A program made the translations under genes and the position numbers. From the NCBI GenBank assembly GCA_015521275.1, contig WAOJ01000149.1, forward strand, positions 1 through 6,297: a DNA stretch of 6,297 bases, given 5' to 3'. Shown in pieces: positions 1 through 4,787 of the stretch. Each line of letters begins with the position of its first letter. Within the stretch, counting starts at the first letter, position 1. The notes beneath the pieces are model-generated. The model did no database searches, was not told where the DNA came from, and was given only the letters and a program-made list of their open reading frames with translations. The DNA is from Desulfurococcales archaeon (GTDB lineage Archaea > Thermoproteota > Thermoprotei_A > Sulfolobales > Ignicoccaceae).

Positions 1-223
1 CTTCGTAAAGAGGTATCAAAAGAGCGTAAACGTTAGGGTTAGGAAGCAGCCACAAGTTATGTGCAGGATAGGGACCGAAGACATGAGCCCCAAGGAGTTG
101 GCTGAAAACGCTATGGCGGTGATATCTGCTTTAGAGAGAAAGCTACCCAACCCTCAAAATCAAATAGCTGAAGTTATCGTGAAGACCACGATGGGGCAAC
201 CAGTCCTAGCTAAGGCGAGGTGA
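1..223 (+). CDS. rpl1: Large-subunit ribosomal protein L1 (uL1), C-terminal part, cut by window edge
   Basis: The open frame from base 2 to the TGA at 221-223 encodes the last 73 residues of ribosomal protein L1; the start lies upstream of the window. The segment VRVRKQPQVMCRIGTEDM and the later IVKTTMGQPV stretch match the conserved end of archaeal L1. L1 forms the mobile L1 stalk of the 50S subunit at the E site and in many archaea also represses its own mRNA; the known regulatory target would lie upstream and cannot be seen here. The gene is followed after 6 bases by L10, the usual archaeal L1-L10 order, so the two are surely cotranscribed. The identification is firm; only the N-terminal two thirds are missing. 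Confidence 0.95.
   Translation, partial: FVKRYQKSVNVRVRKQPQVMCRIGTEDMSPKELAENAMAVISALERKLPNPQNQIAEVIVKTTMGQPVLAKAR
217..223 (+). promoter_or_regulatory. Strong Shine-Dalgarno for L10, overlapping the L1 stop codon
   Basis: GAGGTGA at 217-223 is a near-complete complement of the archaeal 16S rRNA 3' end and lies 6 bases before the GTG at 230. Its last three bases are the L1 stop codon TGA. This fixes the GTG as the L10 start and suggests that L1 and L10 translation are coupled. Confidence 0.85.
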
Positions 224-229
224 TGAGCC

Positions 230-1276
230 GTGAGCGCGATTACGGCCCACATATCCACATACCATAGAGAGAAGTTTCCGGAATGGAAAATAAGGATAGT
301 CAACGAGGTAAAGGAGAAACTGAAGAATAATGACGTCCTCATAGTACTAGACCTAGTGGAGACCCCAGCAAACGTTGTGCACAAGTTCCGCAAGAAGTTC
401 AGGAAAGAGTATCCTGATATGAAGACCATCAAGAACAACCTCATGAGGAAGGCATTCGAACAGAGCGGAATAAAGATGCCGGAGGAAATGGACAAAGCCC
501 TAACTGGCACTAACCTCTTCGTCTTCACCAACGATAACCCCTTCGAAGTCGCGCTGAAGTTCAGCAAGTTCAGCGTGCCGGCCCCGGCGAAGCCCGGAGA
601 CGTTGCTCAAACGGAGATAGTGGTCCCCGCTGGAGATACCGGCCTCAAGCCCGGACCCATACTGAGCACCTTCGGAAAGCTCAGGATTAAGACCATGGTA
701 AAGGGTGGAACCATACACATAGCCAAGGACACTGTCGTAGCAAAGCCCGGAGACGTGATATCCGCTGACCTAGCCAGCTTGCTCCAAAAGCTGGGCATAA
801 CACCCATGGAAATAAAGATGAAGATAAAGGGAGCATACGTAAAGAGCTTGAACAGATGGATACCGGCAGAAGAGCTGGTAATGGACCTACAGAAGTACAG
901 GGAGGAGATCCAGAAGGCCTACCAAGACGCGCTGGCCCTAGGAGTGGCCATAGCCTACCCGGTGCCGGAGGTACTGGAGCTAAGCGTCGCGAAGGCCTTC
1001 CAGGACGCGCTCAAGGTCGCCGTGGAGGCAGGGTGGCTCACCAAGGAGAGCGCACCGTACTTGCTGGCAAAGGCACAAGCACAAGCCATGGCCCTGGTCG
1101 CCGCCCTTGGAGACAAGGCCAAAGAGCTTGGCATAGAGGCGCCTCAATTACCAGCTACTCCAGCAGCCCCGGCAGCGGAGGAGAAGAAGGAAGAGAAGGC
1201 AGAGGAGGAAGAGGAAGAGAAGAAGGAGGTCTCCGAGGAGGACCTCAGCGCCGGCCTGGGCGCTCTCTTTGGATAA
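230..1276 (+). CDS. rpl10: Large-subunit ribosomal stalk protein L10 (uL10, archaeal P0)
   Basis: This 348-residue protein is the base of the ribosomal stalk. It binds 23S rRNA beside L11 and carries L12/P1 dimers that recruit translation GTPases. Residues 1-110 form the rRNA-binding domain (KTIKNNLMRKAFEQSGI is typical). About 111-190 is the extra domain found in archaeal and eukaryotic P0 (VVPAGDTGLKPGPILSTFGK). About 215-300 is the helical spine that holds L12 dimers. An Ala/Pro hinge at 305-316 leads to a Glu/Lys-rich run at 317-333 and the C-terminal peptide SEEDLSAGLGALFG, the factor-binding end shared with P1/L12. The length is normal for archaeal P0. The GTG start is set by the Shine-Dalgarno at 217-223. 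The usual downstream partner L12/P1 is absent; an aminotransferase gene follows instead. The identification is certain. Confidence 0.97.
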   Translation: MSAITAHISTYHREKFPEWKIRIVNEVKEKLKNNDVLIVLDLVETPANVVHKFRKKFRKEYPDMKTIKNNLMRKAFEQSGIKMPEEMDKALTGTNLFVFTNDNPFEVALKFSKFSVPAPAKPGDVAQTEIVVPAGDTGLKPGPILSTFGKLRIKTMVKGGTIHIAKDTVVAKPGDVISADLASLLQKLGITPMEIKMKIKGAYVKSLNRWIPAEELVMDLQKYREEIQKAYQDALALGVAIAYPVPEVLELSVAKAFQDALKVAVEAGWLTKESAPYLLAKAQAQAMALVAALGDKAKELGIEAPQLPATPAAPAAEEKKEEKAEEEEEEKKEVSEEDLSAGLGALFG

Positions 1277-1285
1277 CCAGAAAGG

Positions 1286-1319
1286 TCTTTTCTCCCTACT
1301 ATCCCACTCCCGTGGGATA
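1286..1319 (+). terminator. Pyrimidine-rich run plus perfect 8-bp hairpin after L10; possible terminator or processing/attenuation site
   Basis: Just after the L10 stop there is a pyrimidine run (TCTTTTCTCCCTACT, 1286-1300), then an exact inverted repeat, TATCCCAC at 1300-1307 and GTGGGATA at 1312-1319, with loop TCCC. The right arm ends 3 bases before the probable hisC ATG at 1323. T-rich runs end transcription in archaea, so the run may reduce readthrough from the ribosomal operon. The hairpin could instead mark RNA processing or hide the hisC start region. The repeat is seen directly; its role is inferred. Confidence 0.4.
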
Positions 1320-1322
1320 AGG

Positions 1323-2354
1323 ATGGAGTGCCTCAAAAGAGAATGGTTAAGGGGAATGAAGACCTACATGTTGCCTCCTAAGCCGAAGAAGGTCTTAGCC
1401 AGGCTACACATGAACGAGAACCCTTACCCGCCTCCTCCAAAGGTCATAGAAGCCGCTAAGAAGGCCGCTGAAAACGGGAACTTGTACCCGGACCCAGAGA
1501 GGCTCTGGAAGCTGAGGGAACTGGCTGCAAAGTACTACCGGGTCCCCGGACCCGAGTGGGTGCTACCCACCTTGGGTTCCGACACTGCACTGAGGTTGGC
1601 CTTCGAGTGCTGTGCGTTAGCCTCAGAAATAGCCTTGCCCTTCCCGAGCTTCCAAGCTTACCCCGCCTTGGCCGGAGCGGCCGGAGCCAAGTTGAACTAC
1701 TATGACTTAAGGATAGAAGAGAATAGGTTCGTATTGGACTTAGAGGGCTTCAAGGAGACGAATGGGGACTTGGCGGTAATAGATAGTCCAAACAACCCCA
1801 CTGGCTCCTTGCTCCTAGATGAGGAAGGCTTGGAAGAGCTCGCCGAGAGCTTTCCAGCAGTGCTGGTGGACGAAGCTTATGCGGAATTCGCGCCCTACTC
1901 ATTGACAGAAAACGTCGAGAACTATAAGAACGTCTTGTTCACTAGAACTATGAGTAAGGCATTTGCTTTAGCGGGTTTTAGGATGGGGTTCCTCATCTCC
2001 AACCCAACGTATATAGAGAACATATCGAAGATGGTATTGCCTTACGACATTCCATCCATGACCGTGGAAGCTGCTATAGCAGCGATGGAGGATCCGTCCT
2101 ATTCCAAGGAGTATATTGAGTACGTGAATAAGGAGAAGAAGAGATTAAAGGAAAAGGTTGAGGCATTGGGTTGGAAGGCCTTCGAGAGCTACACAAACTT
2201 CGTCTTGGTTAAGGCTAAGGAAGGGGTCGTAGAGGCGTTAAGGGAGAGGGGAATAATGGTTAGGAGGGTCCCCTTAGGAAAGGAGTGGTTCAGGGTAAGC
2301 ATAGGCAAGCCAGAGGAGATGAAGCTGTTTTACGAAGCGATAGAAGAGATTTAG
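1323..2354 (+). CDS. hisC: Histidinol-phosphate aminotransferase-like PLP enzyme (HisC family)
   Basis: This 343-residue class I/II aminotransferase (PLP fold type I) probably converts imidazole acetol-phosphate plus glutamate to L-histidinol-phosphate plus 2-oxoglutarate in cytoplasmic histidine synthesis. Numbered from the ATG at 1323, the HisC-type N-terminus RLHMNENPYPPPP is at about 27-39. SPNNPTGS is at 155-162, DEAYAEF at 183-189 with the PLP-pyridine Asp183, and SKAFALAGFRMG has the Schiff-base Lys212 and phosphate-binding Arg220. FRVSIG near the C-terminus has the substrate-carboxylate Arg324. The length is usual for HisC. The frame is open back to a TTG at 1269 overlapping L10, but those 18 extra residues look non-conserved and cross the hairpin, so the ATG at 1323 is preferred; an ATG at 1356 would be too short. 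No other his genes are adjacent. CobD-like threonine-phosphate decarboxylase or another HisC-like aminotransferase is possible. The stop overlaps the convergent reductase gene by 4 bases. Confidence 0.85.
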   Translation: MECLKREWLRGMKTYMLPPKPKKVLARLHMNENPYPPPPKVIEAAKKAAENGNLYPDPERLWKLRELAAKYYRVPGPEWVLPTLGSDTALRLAFECCALASEIALPFPSFQAYPALAGAAGAKLNYYDLRIEENRFVLDLEGFKETNGDLAVIDSPNNPTGSLLLDEEGLEELAESFPAVLVDEAYAEFAPYSLTENVENYKNVLFTRTMSKAFALAGFRMGFLISNPTYIENISKMVLPYDIPSMTVEAAIAAMEDPSYSKEYIEYVNKEKKRLKEKVEALGWKAFESYTNFVLVKAKEGVVEALRERGIMVRRVPLGKEWFRVSIGKPEEMKLFYEAIEEI

Positions 2355-3115
2355 CCAATAAGCTCTAACTCCTCCTCGCTCAGATTTAGCTTGGTCCCCA
2401 ACAACAGTTCCTCCAAGTGTTTGACGTTCTCAGTCTTCGGTATGGGAATTACTATCGGACTTCTGGAAAGGAGCCAAGCTATTACTACGCTTGCGGGAGG
2501 AACGTTCCTTCTATTCGCAACCTCCTTAACGGACGGGAGTTCTAAAGCTCTGCCCTTGTCCAGAGGGGTGTGGGCTTGGAGAGCTATCCCCCTCTTCTCC
2601 ATTATTGGGAAGAGTTCCTCCGTGACCCTGAAGGTTGGGGAATACTTGTTCTGGACCGCAACTATTTCGTGTTTCTTTGTGACTTGGAGGGCTACTTCGA
2701 GCTGTTCCTTAGTGACGTTAGATACTCCTATCATTTCCACCAAACCCTTATCGACGAGTTTCTCCAGCTCCCTCACCTCTGTAGCTATGTCCTCAGGCCA
2801 GTGAACCAGCACCAATTCCGGAACCTTGCCGAGCCTCTCTATCTGTCTCTTCATGGCCTTTTCAGCATCATACCTTATGCTCCAAGGATATAGCTTGGTC
2901 GTTACGAATATTTCTTTACTTCCATACCTCTCCATCGCTTCCTTTATTAAAGGCTCTGTCTTGTACATCTCTGCAGTATCGACCAAGTTTATGCCCATTT
3001 CGAAAGCTTTTACCAAAGTGTCCACGAATGCCTTGGGATCCCTAACTGCCCAAGAGCCTAAGCCTATGTCGGAGACCTCGTATGGACCTATCCTCCTCAA
3101 GACCCTTTTACCCAA
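2351..3115 (-). CDS. Aldo/keto reductase family oxidoreductase
   Basis: This 254-residue protein is predicted to be a cytoplasmic NAD(P)H-dependent reductase of carbonyl compounds with a TIM-barrel AKR fold. The full catalytic tetrad is visible: Asp46 and Tyr51 in VDTAEMY, Lys74 in VTTKLYP and His105 in LVLVHWPED. GLVEMIGVSN (124-133), AVQNKYSP (153-160) and AHTPLDKG (181-188) are the usual barrel-strand motifs, and IPIPKTENVKHLEEL near 223-237 is the cofactor-phosphate loop. The protein stops just after LSEEELELIG, so it lacks the longer C-terminal loop of many 270-330-residue members, and the substrate cannot be predicted. The first possible start in this frame is the TTG at 3115-3113, because an in-frame TGA lies just upstream with no ATG or GTG between. 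GGAG at 3129-3126 is a plausible Shine-Dalgarno with a 10-base spacer. The gene is divergent from the permease gene and convergent with hisC. The family call is firm. Confidence 0.92.
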   Translation of the reverse strand: MGKRVLRRIGPYEVSDIGLGSWAVRDPKAFVDTLVKAFEMGINLVDTAEMYKTEPLIKEAMERYGSKEIFVTTKLYPWSIRYDAEKAMKRQIERLGKVPELVLVHWPEDIATEVRELEKLVDKGLVEMIGVSNVTKEQLEVALQVTKKHEIVAVQNKYSPTFRVTEELFPIMEKRGIALQAHTPLDKGRALELPSVKEVANRRNVPPASVVIAWLLSRSPIVIPIPKTENVKHLEELLLGTKLNLSEEELELIG

Positions 3116-3173
3116 ATCCCTGATGCTCCAGAGTCATTAGCCTTATGCTACTCATCTAGAAAGGGTATTACGA
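3116..3173. promoter_or_regulatory. 58-bp divergent intergenic region, probable promoters for the reductase and the permease
   Basis: Both flanking genes are read outward from this gap, so it and the adjacent 5' ends must hold both promoters. Toward the permease, the weak TATA-like CCTTATG at 3141-3147 lies about 27 bases before the TTG at 3174, which would give a near-leaderless mRNA. Toward the reductase, TTTCTAGA (3162-3155 on the minus strand) lies about 40 bases before its TTG and would give a short leader. Neither is a good match to the archaeal TATA/BRE consensus. No convincing operator repeat was seen. Confidence 0.4.
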
Positions 3174-4787
3174 TTGCAAAAAGCCTTCGAGCCTGCCAGG
3201 AGTAAGGTCTTTGGTCACAAGAAGATCGGCTTCTTCGAGGCGTTCAGCATAGGAGTGGGTGGAATGGTTGGAGGAGGGATATTTGCCGTCTTGGGACTAA
3301 CGATATACCTAGCAAAGGGAGCTGCGCCGATAGCGTTCTTCGTGGCCGGCCTGGTAGCACTGATAACGGCTTACTCTTATGCGAAGCTCTCGGTGCGCTT
3401 TCCGTCCGAAGGAGGGACAGTAGAGTTCTTGGTTCAAGGCTTTGGAAACGGGTTCTTGGCCGGGTGGCTGAACGTACTGCTCTTGGCCAGCTATATAATA
3501 ATGCTCACCTTGTACTCTTATGCCTTTGGAGCCTATGGGAGCCCCATGCTGTTCGGGGGCGAGAACTGGTTCACCAGAACGGGTCTCGCTTGGATTGTTA
3601 TAGGATTCTTCACCTTCCTCAATGCCTTAGGAGCTTACGTAGTGGGAAAGGCAGAGGACGCCATGGTATTGTTCAAGGTAGCGGTGCTCCTCCTAGTGGG
3701 AGGGGCCGGGCTCTTACTCGGAAACCCCGCTAAGCTATCGCCTTCGAATTGGCCTCCTCTTACCCAAGTAATTGTGGGAGGCTTTATAATATTCCTGGCC
3801 TATGAGGGCTTCGAGCTAATAGCCAACGCGGCGAAGGACGTTAAGGACCCGGAGAAGACCTTGCCTAAGGCCTTCTATGCCTCAGTAACCTTCGTTATGG
3901 CTTTGTACATAATGGTTGCCGCAGCAGCCGTGATGAACTTGACATGGCAAGAAGTGGTCAAGTATAGGGATTACGCGCTGGCGGTGGCCGCTGAGCCTAT
4001 ATTCGGAGAGCTGGGCTTCCTCTTGGTTGGCTTAGCGGCCCTCGCGTCAACTGCCTCAGCGATAAATGCTACCCTCTACGGGACCACTAGGATAAGCTAC
4101 GTCGTAGCCAAGTACGGCGAGTTACCCCCTTCGGTGGGCAAGAGGGTCTGGGGTCTCGCCACAGAAGGCCTAATAGCGATTGCTATAGCTACGGCAATAG
4201 CTGTCGCTGTGCTCCCCCTGGAGTCCATAAGCTTGGCCGGGAGCTTGGGCTTCTTGACAATATTTGCGGCCGTGAACTACGTTAACTTCAAGCTCAGAAG
4301 GTATACCAAGGCTAACCCTGTGCTCGCTATACTAGGCTTCATCTCTTGCTTAATAGCCGCCTTCCTCTTGGTAAGCTACAACGCGACGCCCGTGCAGCTA
4401 GAGGGGGCGATAGCCACGTTCTTGGGTTCAGCGATCGTAGAGCTTTACGTGTTCAAGATTAAGAAGGTGAGGCTCAAGCCGTTTGTTGACAAGGAGCTGG
4501 AGGAGAGGATGAAGCTGCTGGAGAGCTATGAGGAATGGTTGCCCAAGGCCATAGACGTGATAAAGAAGAGGCCCGAGGTGGTTGACGTTAAGCTCGTAGG
4601 AGGTTTGGCGAGGGGTCAGAGGGAGAGCAGCCACGACGTGGACTTGTTGGTGGAGGTAAAGGAGGTGAAGGACGTGGAAGAGTTCAGGGAGGAGGTCGAG
4701 GGAGAGGTGGCTAGGGAGCTAGGCGTAAGTAGGAGAGCCTTACCGGTCCACTTGCACGTAAAAAGGCTCAAGGCCTCGCAAACCTAA
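3174..4787 (+). CDS. APC-family amino-acid permease fused to a C-terminal nucleotidyltransferase domain
   Basis: This 537-residue protein has two parts. Residues 1-430 form an APC-superfamily transporter with about 12 membrane helices, near 19-43, 50-72, 94-118, 137-157, 160-183, 196-217, 231-255, 277-302, 329-347, 351-372, 381-401 and 408-427. Helix 1 has the glycine-rich substrate loop GVGGMVGGGIFAVLG, and helix 6 leads into FLAYEGFELIANAAKDVKDP, a family hallmark. It probably moves amino acids across the cytoplasmic membrane; substrate and direction are unknown. Residues about 440-537 form a small MNT/Pol-beta nucleotidyltransferase domain with Gly476-Gly477 and an Asp488-x-Asp490 pair. 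Twelve helices with an inside N-terminus place it in the cytoplasm. The frame is continuous with no sign of frameshift. The TTG start is the first possible one after an in-frame TAG and puts residue 19 at helix 1. The gene overlaps the convergent citrate synthase gene by 20 bases. Family calls are firm; the reason for the fusion is unknown. Confidence 0.92.
   Translation: MQKAFEPARSKVFGHKKIGFFEAFSIGVGGMVGGGIFAVLGLTIYLAKGAAPIAFFVAGLVALITAYSYAKLSVRFPSEGGTVEFLVQGFGNGFLAGWLNVLLLASYIIMLTLYSYAFGAYGSPMLFGGENWFTRTGLAWIVIGFFTFLNALGAYVVGKAEDAMVLFKVAVLLLVGGAGLLLGNPAKLSPSNWPPLTQVIVGGFIIFLAYEGFELIANAAKDVKDPEKTLPKAFYASVTFVMALYIMVAAAAVMNLTWQEVVKYRDYALAVAAEPIFGELGFLLVGLAALASTASAINATLYGTTRISYVVAKYGELPPSVGKRVWGLATEGLIAIAIATAIAVAVLPLESISLAGSLGFLTIFAAVNYVNFKLRRYTKANPVLAILGFISCLIAAFLLVSYNATPVQLEGAIATFLGSAIVELYVFKIKKVRLKPFVDKELEERMKLLESYEEWLPKAIDVIKKRPEVVDVKLVGGLARGQRESSHDVDLLVEVKEVKDVEEFREEVEGEVARELGVSRRALPVHLHVKRLKASQT
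4491..4784 (+). other. MNT-type nucleotidyltransferase domain within the permease gene
   Basis: This is the soluble C-terminal domain (residues about 440-537) of the permease fusion. It begins with a charged helix (ELEERMKLLESYEEWLPKAI) and carries the Pol-beta-superfamily motif hGGxARG...SHDVDLLVEV at residues 475-494, with Asp488 and Asp490 as the metal-binding pair. It ends in a strand LPVHLHVKRL. In stand-alone archaeal members as I recall them, that strand often has an acidic residue where this one has His526, so the third metal ligand may be missing. Such domains transfer NMP to proteins or small molecules, or have lost catalysis and bind only nucleotides. Confidence 0.82.
4499..4511 (+). 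promoter_or_regulatory. Internal Shine-Dalgarno and in-frame ATG before the nucleotidyltransferase domain
   Basis: GGAGG at 4499-4503 is followed after 5 bases by an in-frame ATG at 4509-4511 (Met446 of the fusion). Starting here would give a 92-residue nucleotidyltransferase without the membrane part, close to the size of stand-alone MNT proteins. The same bases encode Leu-Glu-Glu-Arg, and Glu codons readily mimic Shine-Dalgarno sites, so chance is a real alternative. Confidence 0.35.

Noticed and set aside
220..226. GTGATGA matching a C box of an archaeal C/D guide RNA
   Set aside because: No CTGA D box was found at the expected distance downstream, and the bases are explained by the L10 Shine-Dalgarno and L1 stop.
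1268..1276. TTTGGATAA as a possible TATA box for hisC
   Set aside because: It is a poor match to the archaeal consensus and overlaps the L10 stop; not enough to call a promoter.
856..1320. 154-residue open frame overlapping the L10 gene in another frame
   Set aside because: Its translation is a low-complexity Arg/Gly-rich read of the L10 coding region; L10 is clearly the real gene here.
2391..3140. Several + strand open frames opposite the aldo/keto reductase gene
   Set aside because: They are antisense shadows; the minus-strand product has a full AKR catalytic tetrad.
3138..3150. TAGC-CTTAT-GCTA inverted repeat in the divergent region as an operator
   Set aside because: The arms are only 4 bases, which is expected by chance.
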